A DNA stretch of 37,022 bases, from assembly GCF_020524545.1 (NCBI RefSeq), contig NZ_JAIVLG010000011.1:1-37022 (forward strand), written 5' to 3'. Positions 24,222 through 31,904 of the stretch are shown here, piece by piece. The notes below the pieces were generated by a model. The model was not told where the DNA came from and made no database searches. It was given only the letters and a program-made list of their open reading frames with translations. This stretch comes from Microbacterium paraoxydans. GTDB taxonomy: Bacteria > Actinomycetota > Actinomycetes > Actinomycetales > Microbacteriaceae. Both the position numbers and the translations under genes were made by a program. Position 1 is the stretch's first letter. Every line of letters starts with the position of its first letter.

Positions 24222-24300
24222 TAGACTCTCGACTTGCGGCTGTGGGAGTCGCTGAGCGGGTGGGGATCCGCTTACTGGGGACTACTGATCTGGGGAGATC
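24222..24300 (+). ncRNA. leader with G-rich-loop hairpins abutting the start codon of the cytidylyltransferase gene
   Basis: A -10 TAGACT (24222-24227) predicts a leader of about 66 nt. Stem TGAGCGG/CCGCTTA (24253-24274) has loop GTGGGGAT. Stem GATCT/AGATC (24287-24300) has loop GGGG and ends exactly at the ATG (24301), so it covers the whole ribosome-binding region. A further CGACT/AGTCG repeat (24230-24251) with a GTGGG-containing loop begins slightly before the expected transcription start. The only SD-like sequence is within the loops. Confidence 0.45.
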
Positions 24301-24756
24301 ATGGGGACGCGTATCGGCTATGCCGTTGGTGCTTTCGACCTTTTTCACGTCGGGCATCTGAATCTACTTCGTCACGCCAAGCAGCACTGCGACATTCTGA
24401 TCGCGGGCGTGGTGAGCGACGAGATGCTGCGCCAGGTGAAGGGCATCGAGCCCGTCATCCCGACGTCCGAGCGCGCAGAGATCGTGAAGCACATCTCCTT
24501 CGTCGACGACGTCTACGTGGAGACCACGCCGTCGAAGATGGATTCCTGGCGCGACGTGCACTTCACGCACTTCTTCAAGGGCGACGACTGGCGCGGCACC
24601 GACAAGGGCCTGCGCCTCGAACGCGAGTTCGCCGAGGTCGGCGTCGAGGTCGTGTACTTCCCGTACACCGCACACACCTCGAGCTCGTCACTGCGGCGAG
24701 CGCTCGACGCGATCACGGCCGGCGCGAACGCCCCGGCCGTCGCCGCGACCCGCTGA
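24301..24756 (+). CDS. TagD-like cytidylyltransferase
   Basis: Predicted 151 aa of the nucleotidyltransferase alpha/beta-phosphodiesterase superfamily. GYAVGAFDLFHVGHLNLLRHA (HVGH at 16-19 binds CTP phosphates) is followed by SFVDDVYVE and DWRGTDKG (about 96-103). The usual C-terminal RTxGISTT motif appears as HTSSSSLRR (125-133), a divergence within the family. It likely makes CDP-glycerol or another CDP-alcohol. The CDP-alcohol phosphotransferase at 9240 is a candidate consumer. It ends 14 nt from the convergent SIP-domain gene. Its own promoter carries a structured leader like those of the EPS operon, which ties it to that regulon. Confidence 0.85.
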   Translation: MGTRIGYAVGAFDLFHVGHLNLLRHAKQHCDILIAGVVSDEMLRQVKGIEPVIPTSERAEIVKHISFVDDVYVETTPSKMDSWRDVHFTHFFKGDDWRGTDKGLRLEREFAEVGVEVVYFPYTAHTSSSSLRRALDAITAGANAPAVAATR

Positions 24757-24770
24757 CCTTCGGGCGTCGC

Positions 24771-25163
24771 TCAGTTCGCGACACCGAGAAGGCTGCGCGC
24801 CATCCGCGCGACATGCGGCGGGGTGTGCGGTCCCAGCCAGACCGTCCACGGCGACCACGGCTCGCCGCACGCCCACTCCACACACCAGGCATGGACGGCG
24901 TTGGCCAGCCGCTCGCCGCGAGCGTGCGCGCGGATGCCGTCGCCCCGCACGAGCCACCGCACCGAGACACCGTCGGGAGCATCGATGTGGCGGAGCTGGA
25001 TGCGTGCCGCGACCTCGAGGAGGATGACCCCCTGGGCGTCCCAGGGCAGCCGCGCAGCGATGCCCGCGATGGCGCCGGCGTCCGCCGCATCGCCGGCGAT
25101 GAGCACGGCCCCTTCGATGCTGTCCCACTCCGGGTCATCCAGGTGCTCGCACGCGTTGCTCAT
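24771..25163 (-). CDS. stand-alone SIP (siderophore-interacting) domain protein
   Basis: Predicted 130 aa. The VLIAGDAADAGAIAGIAARL segment followed by VILLEVAA matches the NAD(P)-binding C-terminal domain of siderophore-interacting flavin reductases. The FAD-binding N-terminal domain is absent, so this is an orphan half. A possible role is in ferric-siderophore reduction together with another protein. It is controlled by an IdeR-type iron box lying just upstream of the -10, and the mRNA looks leaderless (TAGACT, 6 nt, ATG). Iron-limited expression is therefore expected. Confidence 0.75.
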   Translation of the reverse strand: MSNACEHLDDPEWDSIEGAVLIAGDAADAGAIAGIAARLPWDAQGVILLEVAARIQLRHIDAPDGVSVRWLVRGDGIRAHARGERLANAVHAWCVEWACGEPWSPWTVWLGPHTPPHVARMARSLLGVAN

Positions 25164-25169
25164 GCCATC

Positions 25170-25195
25170 AGTCTAGATAAGGGTAGCCTTACCTA
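25170..25195 (-). promoter_or_regulatory. IdeR/DtxR-type iron box with leaderless promoter
   Basis: Minus-strand TAGGTAAGGCTACCCTTAT (25177-25195) closely matches the consensus TTAGGTTAGGCTAACCTAA. It lies immediately upstream of the -10 TAGACT (25170-25175), which is 6 nt from the ATG at 25163, where bound iron-loaded repressor would block polymerase. Confidence 0.75.
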
Positions 25196-25231
25196 TCAAG
25201 ACGCATTCGACGCCATCCCCGCGCGCAGCCG

Positions 25232-25237
25232 TAGGCT
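25232..25237 (+). promoter_or_regulatory. -10 box, leaderless promoter of the glutaredoxin-like gene
   Basis: TAGGCT, 6 nt before the ATG at 25244. Confidence 0.5.
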
Positions 25238-25243
25238 GGAGGC

Positions 25244-25507
25244 ATGACTTCTGTTGCCTCCGACACGATCACGATGTTCGGCGCCGACTGGTGCCGCGAC
25301 TGCATCCGCACCAAGAAGCAGCTCGATGAGCTCGGGGTCGACTACACCTACGTCGATCTCGTCGCAGAGCCCGCCGCCGCGGACATCGCGAAGGAGATCT
25401 CGGGCCGCACGAACATCCCGGTCGTCGTCTACCCCGATGCCTCGCACCACGTCGAGCCGTCGAACGCCGATGTCGAGTCGAAGCTGCGCGAGCTCGCACT
25501 GATCTGA
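25244..25507 (+). CDS. glutaredoxin/mycoredoxin-like protein
   Basis: Predicted 87-aa thioredoxin-fold protein. The active site is WCRDC (C17 and C20) followed by IRTKKQLDELGVDYTYVDL, and the cis-Pro region is NIPVVVYPD (about 57-65). It would reduce disulfides or mixed disulfides with mycothiol, the actinobacterial low-molecular-weight thiol. The CRDC motif differs from the CGYC type of characterised mycoredoxin-1, so the exact partner is open. Appears leaderless. Confidence 0.88.
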   Translation: MTSVASDTITMFGADWCRDCIRTKKQLDELGVDYTYVDLVAEPAAADIAKEISGRTNIPVVVYPDASHHVEPSNADVESKLRELALI

Positions 25508-25526
25508 CCGTTCGTCGTCGCGCCGC

Positions 25527-25532
25527 TACACT
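25527..25532 (+). promoter_or_regulatory. -10 box, leaderless promoter of the MFS gene
   Basis: TACACT, 6 nt before the ATG at 25539. Confidence 0.5.
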
Positions 25533-25538
25533 GGCGCG

Positions 25539-26933
25539 ATGAGCACTGAGGCTCGGGCCGAACGAGCATCCGTCCGTCTCTCCCCGCGCACGATCGTGCT
25601 GTACGCGATCGGGTCGCTGGGGACCGGCGGCTACGCCACCCTGCCCGGGCTGGTGCTGACGTATTTCCTGACCGACAACCTGGGCGTGGCGGCTCTGGCG
25701 GCGGGACTGATCGTCACGGCGGCGAAGATCTGGGACGTCCTGATCGATCCTCTGATCGGAGCGGCCTCGGACCGACAGCTCGCGCGCACCGGATCCCGTC
25801 GCGGATTCATGGTGACGGGCGCTCTCGCACTTCCGCTGTTCTTCGCCCTCACCTTCGCCGTGCCTCCATCCTGGGGACCGGTGGCGGGAGCCATCAGCGT
25901 CCTCCTGGCGTTCCTCGCGACCGCGACGGCCTTCAGCCTGTTCCAGGTGCCGTACGTCGCACTGCCCGCAGAACTCACCAGCAGCTACGACGAGCGCACG
26001 CGACTGCTGGGGTGGCGCGTGGTCGTACTCACCGCGGCGATCCTGCTGTTCGGAGCCGGCGGTCCGGCGCTGCGTAACGCCGGCTCCGATCCCGTTCTGG
26101 GCTACCTCCTGATGGGGGTCGTCTCCGGCCTCGCGATCGGCATCGGCATGCTGATCGCCGCGCGCACGGCGGACATCGCGGCCCAGCGCACGATCGGCAC
26201 CCCCGGCGCGCCGATCGCGTCGTCCACCTGGCGCGACCAGTACCTGTCCGGCTTCCGCGCGCTCGGACGCAGTCAGCCGTTCCGCGCCCTGTTGGGAACG
26301 TTCGTGCTGCAGGCGCTCGCGACGGGGACGATGCTCGCCGGCGCCCAATACGTCGCGACCTGGGTGCTGCGATCCGAAGACGCCGTGACCCTCGTGTTCG
26401 TCGCTCTCGTCGGGCCCGCGCTCCTCGCGACACCGGCGTGGACCGCGCTCGCCCGGCGCACCGGGAAGGAGCGAGCGTTCGCCGTCGCCAGCGTCCTCTT
26501 CACCGTGGCCGCTGCGACCCTCGTCATCGCCGTCTGGACCCCCGGCGTCTGGATCTACGCGTCCGTCGCTGTCGCCGGCATCGCCTACGCCGGACTCCAG
26601 TCCCTGCCGATGGCGATGCTGCCCGATGTCATCTCGCACGACGAGCACACCAGCGGGCCGGGACAGGCAGGAACGTTCACCGGCATCTGGACCGCGGGCG
26701 AGACGGTCGGCTTCGCCCTCGGCGCGACTGCGGTGTCGCTGACCCTCGCCTCCACCGGCTACATCTCGACCGTCGCCGGAGCCACCGTCGCGCAGCCCGC
26801 GGCCGCGATCACGGGCATCGTCCTGAGCTTCAGCGTGCTCCCAGCCGCACTGATGGCGGCGAGCCTGCTGACCCTCCGCCGCTATCGCCTGCGCAGGGAC
26901 GACATCGAGGCCGCGACGAGCCGCGACGCCTAA
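25539..26933 (+). CDS. MFS transporter (GPH sugar:cation symporter-like)
   Basis: Predicted 464 aa with twelve hydrophobic helices. The N-terminal half has YAIGSLGTGGYATLPGLVLTYFLTDNLG and KIWDVLIDPLIGAASDRQLARTGSRRGFM, the D-P-x-I-G-x2-SDR arrangement seen in glycoside-pentoside-hexuronide:cation symporters (MFS_2). PYVALPAELTSSYDERTRL follows around 140-158. The substrate is unknown; a sugar or lipid is typical for relatives. It is followed 28 nt later by the aldehyde dehydrogenase gene, so the two could be co-transcribed. Confidence 0.85.
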   Translation: MSTEARAERASVRLSPRTIVLYAIGSLGTGGYATLPGLVLTYFLTDNLGVAALAAGLIVTAAKIWDVLIDPLIGAASDRQLARTGSRRGFMVTGALALPLFFALTFAVPPSWGPVAGAISVLLAFLATATAFSLFQVPYVALPAELTSSYDERTRLLGWRVVVLTAAILLFGAGGPALRNAGSDPVLGYLLMGVVSGLAIGIGMLIAARTADIAAQRTIGTPGAPIASSTWRDQYLSGFRALGRSQPFRALLGTFVLQALATGTMLAGAQYVATWVLRSEDAVTLVFVALVGPALLATPAWTALARRTGKERAFAVASVLFTVAAATLVIAVWTPGVWIYASVAVAGIAYAGLQSLPMAMLPDVISHDEHTSGPGQAGTFTGIWTAGETVGFALGATAVSLTLASTGYISTVAGATVAQPAAAITGIVLSFSVLPAALMAASLLTLRRYRLRRDDIEAATSRDA

Positions 26934-26961
26934 GCTGGGATCCCGTCCGAAGGAGACGTCG

Positions 26962-28758
26962 ATGACTTCTGCGAGCACCTCCACCGCCCCCACACCCGTT
27001 TCGAAGCGCGGGCCGAAGACCGAGGCTCCCGAGATGAGCGAGGGCGAGCGCGACCGGCTCGACACCGCTGTGGATGATCTCCACGTCGGTGCACGCACGT
27101 GGTCGGCGCTCACGATCGCCCAGCGCGTGACCCTGCTGCGTGCGGTGCGAACGAGCGTCGCCGCCACTGCCGAGGACTGGGCGAACACGGCGTCGGCCTC
27201 CAAGGGTCTCGACGGCGGACACCCGCTGCGCGGTGAGGAGTGGCTCAGCGGCCCCTACAGCGTGATCGGTGCGCTCGACGCCTACATCGCGACCCTCTCC
27301 CACCTGGCGGACGGCACCAACCCGCTCGACGGCATCACCATCGATCGCGCTCCGGGTGGGCGCACCCGGGTGCATGCCTTCCCGCTGACCGGGACCGACA
27401 GGTTCCTGCTGTCCGGCTTCACTGGCGAGGTCTGGCTGGAGCCCGGGATCACCCCCCGCGCCGCACGTGCCTCCGCCGGTCTCGCTCAGCGCACGCCCAC
27501 CGCATCAGCAGGTGTCGGACTCGTCCTCGGGGCGGGCAACATCACCTCGATTCCCGTCCTCGACGTTCTCTACGAGCTGCTCGCCCACAACCGCACGGCA
27601 CTGCTCAAGGTGAACCCCACTCAGGATTCTCTGGTGCCGGTGTACAAGCGCGCGCTCGCGCCACTCATCGAGCCGGGATTCCTGCGCATCGTCCGCGGTG
27701 GTCCGGCGGTCGGCGCTTACCTCACCGACCACCCGGGACTCGCGCATGTGCACATCACCGGGTCCGCCGCGACGTTCGACACCATCGTGTGGGGACCATC
27801 GAAGGGCGAGGGCTCGTCCGCGACGAAGCGACGTCGCCGCGAGAATCGCCCGCGCTTGAAGAAGCCCATCACGGCGGAGCTCGGTGGCGTCTCACCGATC
27901 ATCGTCGTGCCCGGCGCGTGGACGGACGCCGACCTCACCTACCACGCCGAGCACATCGCCACCATGCGCCTGCAGAACGGCGGGCACAACTGCATCGCGG
28001 GCCAAGTGGTCATCATGTCTTCGGACTGGGATCAGGCCGACGCATTCCGGGCCGCGCTGCGACGTGCGTACGCCAACGCCCCCGAACGTCCGACCTGGTA
28101 CCCGGGATCGCCCTCGCGGATGGAGCTCGCATCCGACGCCTACCCCGACGCCCTCGTGCTGGGCGACCGACTGCTCATCGAGGTCGACGCCGACGACGAC
28201 CCGACAGCGCTGGAGACCACCGAGTACTTCGCCCCCGTGCTGGGCGTCGTGACCGTGCCGGGCACCGGCCAGGACTTCCTGGATGCCGCCGTCGCCCATG
28301 CGAACGAGAAGCTCCAGGGCACCCTCGGCGCCAACCTGCTGATCGACCCCCGGACGGAGAAGTCACTCGGCGTCGGATTCGAACGGGCCATCGCCGCGCT
28401 CCACTACGGCTCCATCGCCATCAACAGCTGGACGGCATTCGCGTTCATCACCCCGACGCTCACCTGGGGCGCGTTCCCGGGCGGCACGATCGGCGATGTC
28501 GGCAGCGGGCTGGGCATCGTGCACAACGCGCTCCTCCTCGACGGCGTCGAGCGTTCGGTGCTCCGCGGACCGTTCCGCCCCCTCCCGCGCTCGCTGCCGG
28601 TCGCGAACGGCGGCGGACGGTTCACGATCCTGCCGAAGCCTCCGTGGTTCGTCTCCGCTCGCACCGGTGCGGCTGTCAGTGAAGGACTGACCCGCTACCG
28701 GGTCGACGGCAGCGTCGTGGGACTGGTGAAGACCTTGGCGAAGGCTCTCCGGGCCTGA
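26962..28758 (+). CDS. aldehyde dehydrogenase family protein
   Basis: Predicted 598 aa, longer than classic aldehyde dehydrogenases (about 480-500), with an extra N-terminal about 60 residues and an extended C-terminus. The NAD-binding region is VGLVLGAGNITSIPVLDVLYELL; the glutamate motif ITAELGGVSP has E306; the catalytic cysteine is C344 in NGGHNCIAGQ. It would oxidise an aldehyde or acyl-semialdehyde. A basic insertion (KRRRRENRPRLKK, about 291-303) just before the Glu motif is unusual. The start at 26962 has AAGGAGA 6 nt upstream. The substrate cannot be assigned. Confidence 0.88.
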   Translation: MTSASTSTAPTPVSKRGPKTEAPEMSEGERDRLDTAVDDLHVGARTWSALTIAQRVTLLRAVRTSVAATAEDWANTASASKGLDGGHPLRGEEWLSGPYSVIGALDAYIATLSHLADGTNPLDGITIDRAPGGRTRVHAFPLTGTDRFLLSGFTGEVWLEPGITPRAARASAGLAQRTPTASAGVGLVLGAGNITSIPVLDVLYELLAHNRTALLKVNPTQDSLVPVYKRALAPLIEPGFLRIVRGGPAVGAYLTDHPGLAHVHITGSAATFDTIVWGPSKGEGSSATKRRRRENRPRLKKPITAELGGVSPIIVVPGAWTDADLTYHAEHIATMRLQNGGHNCIAGQVVIMSSDWDQADAFRAALRRAYANAPERPTWYPGSPSRMELASDAYPDALVLGDRLLIEVDADDDPTALETTEYFAPVLGVVTVPGTGQDFLDAAVAHANEKLQGTLGANLLIDPRTEKSLGVGFERAIAALHYGSIAINSWTAFAFITPTLTWGAFPGGTIGDVGSGLGIVHNALLLDGVERSVLRGPFRPLPRSLPVANGGGRFTILPKPPWFVSARTGAAVSEGLTRYRVDGSVVGLVKTLAKALRA

Positions 28759-28808
28759 TGCCGCCCGCGCGACGAACCTGACGGTCAGCGCGCAACGAAG
28801 GAGAACTC

Positions 28809-28853
28809 ATGGAAACAAGGAGCCGATTTCGCATCCGCTCCTTCACTTCGTGA
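28809..28853 (+). CDS. possible 14-aa small ORF downstream of the aldehyde dehydrogenase
   Basis: ATG to TGA encodes METRSRFRIRSFTS. An excellent Shine-Dalgarno (AAGGAG, 5 nt before ATG) makes it stand out in the 120-base gap between converging genes. Its stop codon lies inside the left arm of the terminator hairpin. It is basic and Arg/Ser-rich. It could be a small protein, a leader-like peptide with no gene behind it, or chance. Function unknown. Confidence 0.35.
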   Translation: METRSRFRIRSFTS

Positions 28854-28871
28854 GATCTCCTTCACGAAGTG
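28844..28871. terminator. bidirectional terminator
   Basis: Perfect 10-bp inverted repeat CACTTCGTGA/TCACGAAGTG with an 8-nt loop, between the forward aldehyde dehydrogenase (and small ORF) and the converging proline iminopeptidase gene, whose stop is at 28879. Confidence 0.7.
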
Positions 28872-28878
28872 CGGCTCG

Positions 28879-29853
28879 TCAGCGGCCCGCCTGCGCGAAG
28901 CGGTCGGTCGCCGCACGGAGGGCCTTCTGCGTACCGGGCTCGGTCGCCGCATGACCGGCGTCGTCGACCACGATGAACTCCGCCTCCGGCCACGCCCGGT
29001 GCAGGTCCCACGCCGTCATCATCGGGGTAGCGACGTCGTGCCGCCCCTGCACGATGACCGCGGGGATGTGACGGATGGCGTCGACACCGGCGATCAGCTG
29101 GCCCTCGCCCCACCAGCCGCGATGGACGAAGAAATGGTTCTCGATGCGGGCGAACGCCGTGGCCTTCCGCGGATCGGACATGGCGGCGATCTGCGCAGCA
29201 TCCGGTGTGAGCGTCACGGTCGCCGCTTCCCACGTCGACCAGGCGACAGCGGCAGGCACGTGCACCGCGGGGTCGGGGTCGAAGAGTCGGCGGTGGTATG
29301 CCTCGATGAGATGCGAGCGTTCCAGGATCGGGATCTGCGCGATGAACGGCTCCCAGAGGTCGGGGAACAACGCCGCCGCCCCGCCTTCGTAGAACCACTC
29401 GAGCTCCTCACGACGCAGGGTGAAGATCCCACGGAGCACCAGTTCGGTGACGGCTTCCGGGTGCGCCTGTGCGTAAGCGAGCGCCAGGGCGCTCCCCCAT
29501 GACCCGCCGAACACCTGCCACTTCTCGATGCCGAGGTTCTTGCGCAACAGCTCGATGTCGGCGATCAGATGGGCGGTGGTGATGTGACGGAAGTCGGCAT
29601 CCGGAGCACTCGCGTGTGGCGTGCTGCGGCCGCAGCCGCGCTGATCGAACAGCACGATGCGGTAGGACTCCGGGTCGAAGAACCGCCGTTGCCAGGGTGA
29701 GGTTCCGCTGCCGGGTCCGCCGTGGAGGAAGACCACCGGCTTCCCTTCGGGATTGCCACTGACCTCCCAGTAGACGCGGTGGCCGTCGCCGACGAGCATC
29801 TCCCCCGTCTCGTACGGCTCGATCGGTGGATACAGTTCGTCTGTCTTCTTCAT
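28879..29853 (-). CDS. pip: proline iminopeptidase
   Basis: Predicted 324-aa cytoplasmic alpha/beta hydrolase that removes N-terminal proline from peptides. The oxyanion segment HGGPGSG (45-51), FDQRGCGRSTPH (69-80) and the nucleophile elbow GGSWGS with S118 are classic family S33 features. The catalytic His is in DDAGHAA near residue 302. Length matches the family. A G-rich Shine-Dalgarno (GGGGGG) precedes the ATG. Confidence 0.93.
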   Translation of the reverse strand: MKKTDELYPPIEPYETGEMLVGDGHRVYWEVSGNPEGKPVVFLHGGPGSGTSPWQRRFFDPESYRIVLFDQRGCGRSTPHASAPDADFRHITTAHLIADIELLRKNLGIEKWQVFGGSWGSALALAYAQAHPEAVTELVLRGIFTLRREELEWFYEGGAAALFPDLWEPFIAQIPILERSHLIEAYHRRLFDPDPAVHVPAAVAWSTWEAATVTLTPDAAQIAAMSDPRKATAFARIENHFFVHRGWWGEGQLIAGVDAIRHIPAVIVQGRHDVATPMMTAWDLHRAWPEAEFIVVDDAGHAATEPGTQKALRAATDRFAQAGR

Positions 29854-29927
29854 CAGCGGCCCCCCAGCCGGTCAGGCAGTACTACTTCATCCACCGTAAC
29901 GGACCTGCCCGCGCGAACCACCCTTCG

Positions 29928-30806
29928 CTAGAGGTCTCCTTCGGCGAGGTCGAACACCTGGCCACAGGCACCCAGCCCGTTCTGGTAGCCCTCGGCGAAC
30001 CAGCGCTGACGCTGTGCGCTGGAACCGTGCGTCCAGCTCTCCGGGTTCACGAAACCGGACTGCGCCTGGATGTTGTCGTCACCGACCGCTGCGGCCGCGT
30101 TCAGCGCGTCCACCCGCTGCGCCTCGGTGGTCGGCTGAAGGTAAGGGACCCCCTCGGGGTCGGTCTGCTCCGAGATCCGGCCGATCCACGCCCCGGCGTA
30201 GCAATCCGCCTGCAGTTCCATCCGCACGCCGTTGCTGCCCGGGCCCGTCCCGTTGTTCGGGTAACGGTCCATGTAGCCCGTGATGTTCTGGATGTGATGG
30301 CCCCACTCGTGCCCGACGATATAGAGCTGAGCGAGGTTTCCGGCCGACGCCCCGAACTGCTGCTGCATGAGCTGGAAGAAGGTGGGGTCCACATAGACCC
30401 CTTCCTCGGGCGGGCAGTAGAACGGTCCGACGGCATTGGATGCCGTTCCGCACTGCGTGGGGGTGGAGACGTCGACCACGACCATCTGCGGGGCGCGGTA
30501 GCCGTCGACGTTGTCCGCCCAGAACTCATCGAGCGCGAGCTGCGCGCCGGCCATCCGGCAGTCGATGTCCGTGTTCGCGTCCGCGCCGGTGTCGCAGTTC
30601 TCGATGACCGATCCTCCGACGGGCTCGCCGCTCCCGCTCGGAGCCCCGCCCCCGAGCAGACCGGTCAGGTCGATGCCGAGCAGAGGGCCGGCGAGGAGCG
30701 CGATGATGCCGAGCACCCCCACTCCTGCACCCCCTGCGATGGCTGCGGTGCGACCGCGTCGACGGGTGGTGTTGCCCGAGATGTCGGCGTCGGGATTGAA
30801 GGTCAT
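29928..30806 (-). CDS. neutral zinc metallopeptidase (YpfJ-type) membrane protein
   Basis: Predicted 292 aa. A short cytoplasmic N-terminus with RRRGR is followed by one transmembrane helix (about 21-45), a Gly/Ser linker and an extracytoplasmic domain. The zinc-binding HEWGH (166-170) and the third-ligand region [10 protein letters not shown] (196-205; E197 or D201) match the putative neutral zinc metallopeptidase family (PF04228). Paired cysteines (71, 83, 119, 131) may form disulfides. Substrates of this family are unknown. Leaderless: TACCCT ends 6 nt before the ATG. Confidence 0.9.
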   Translation of the reverse strand: MTFNPDADISGNTTRRRGRTAAIAGGAGVGVLGIIALLAGPLLGIDLTGLLGGGAPSGSGEPVGGSVIENCDTGADANTDIDCRMAGAQLALDEFWADNVDGYRAPQMVVVDVSTPTQCGTASNAVGPFYCPPEEGVYVDPTFFQLMQQQFGASAGNLAQLYIVGHEWGHHIQNITGYMDRYPNNGTGPGSNGVRMELQADCYAGAWIGRISEQTDPEGVPYLQPTTEAQRVDALNAAAAVGDDNIQAQSGFVNPESWTHGSSAQRQRWFAEGYQNGLGACGQVFDLAEGDL

Positions 30807-30812
30807 GCGACG

Positions 30813-30853
30813 AGGGTACTCCGAGGGACGACCGACGTGATCAGACGTATGCT
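30813..30853. promoter_or_regulatory. divergent leaderless promoters
   Basis: Minus-strand TACCCT (30813-30818), 6 nt from the peptidase ATG (30806); plus-strand TATGCT (30848-30853), 6 nt from the malate dehydrogenase ATG (30860). Confidence 0.5.
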
Positions 30854-30859
30854 CGGGGC

Positions 30860-31849
30860 ATGACGACCACGATCACCCTCACCGGCGCCGGCGGCCAGAT
30901 CGGCTACGCACTGCTGTTCCGCATCGCGGCGGGCGACCTGCTCGGACCGGACGAGAAGGTGCGGCTCCGACTGCTGGAGATCCCGCAGGGACTCGGTGCC
31001 GCGGAGGGCGCCGCGCTGGAGCTGCAGGACGGGGCGTTCGGCTTGCTCGAACACGTCGAGGTGACGGACGACGCCGCGGTCGGCTTCGACGGCTGCGACC
31101 TCGCCCTGCTCGTCGGCGCCCGCCCACGCGGACCCGGAATGGAGCGCGCCGACCTCCTCGCCGCCAATGCGGGCATCTTCGGCCCGCAGGGTGCGGCCAT
31201 CGCAGCGAACGCGGCGGCGGGAGTGCGCGTGACGGTGGTCGGGAACCCCGCCAACACCAACGCGCTGATCGCAGCCGCCTCAGCGGACGGCGTGCCCGCC
31301 GAGCGCTTCACCGCGCTGACGCGGCTCGACGAGAACCGTGCGCGCGCCCAACTCGCGCAGATACTCGGCGCACCCGTGCACACCGTGCGCCGAGTGCCGA
31401 TCTGGGGCAACCACTCCGCGACGCAGTTCCCCGACATCTCGCACGCCACGGTCGCCGGCCGGCCGGTGGGGCCGGCTCTGGAGCAGATCGTGGGCGACGT
31501 GCCGGCCTGGCTCGACGAGACGTTCATCCCGCGAGTGGCGAAGCGCGGAGCGGAGATCATCGAGGTGCGCGGGTCGTCATCGGTGGCGTCGGCGGCGAAC
31601 GCGACCATCGAGCACGTCCGCGACTGGGTCCGGGGCACCGACGACTGGACCTCGGCAGGCGTCGTCTCGCACGGCGAGTACGGCGTGCCGGAGGGGCTCG
31701 TCTCGTCCTTCCCCGTGCGGTCCGTCGACGGCGAATGGCAGATCGTCGAAGGGCTGGAGCTGAGCGAGTGGGCGCGGGCCCGCATCGACGCCTCGGTCGC
31801 CGAGCTGATGCAGGAACGCGAGACGGTACACGGGCTCGGGCTCTTGTGA
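30860..31849 (+). CDS. mdh: malate dehydrogenase
   Basis: Predicted 329 aa; NAD-dependent interconversion of malate and oxaloacetate in the citric acid cycle. The N-terminal [16 protein letters not shown] dinucleotide loop, [15 protein letters not shown] (mobile loop with substrate-binding Arg), [21 protein letters not shown] and the catalytic His in [12 protein letters not shown] (H185) are diagnostic of the type-2 cytosolic-like MDH found in actinobacteria. Leaderless start at 30860. Confidence 0.95.
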   Translation: MTTTITLTGAGGQIGYALLFRIAAGDLLGPDEKVRLRLLEIPQGLGAAEGAALELQDGAFGLLEHVEVTDDAAVGFDGCDLALLVGARPRGPGMERADLLAANAGIFGPQGAAIAANAAAGVRVTVVGNPANTNALIAAASADGVPAERFTALTRLDENRARAQLAQILGAPVHTVRRVPIWGNHSATQFPDISHATVAGRPVGPALEQIVGDVPAWLDETFIPRVAKRGAEIIEVRGSSSVASAANATIEHVRDWVRGTDDWTSAGVVSHGEYGVPEGLVSSFPVRSVDGEWQIVEGLELSEWARARIDASVAELMQERETVHGLGLL

Positions 31850-31904
31850 ATCCGATCACCCGCGGCGTCGGCCGACAGGGCAGAATGGATGCCGGAGGTG
31901 CGCG

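Noticed and set aside
25269..27203. 644-codon minus-strand frame across the MFS transporter and part of the ALDH gene
   Set aside because: Spans two clear genes on the other strand, has low-complexity composition and no recognisable domain.
27240..28682. 480-codon forward frame inside the aldehyde dehydrogenase gene
   Set aside because: Arg/Pro/His-rich frame-shifted shadow; the real frame carries the E306/C344 motifs.
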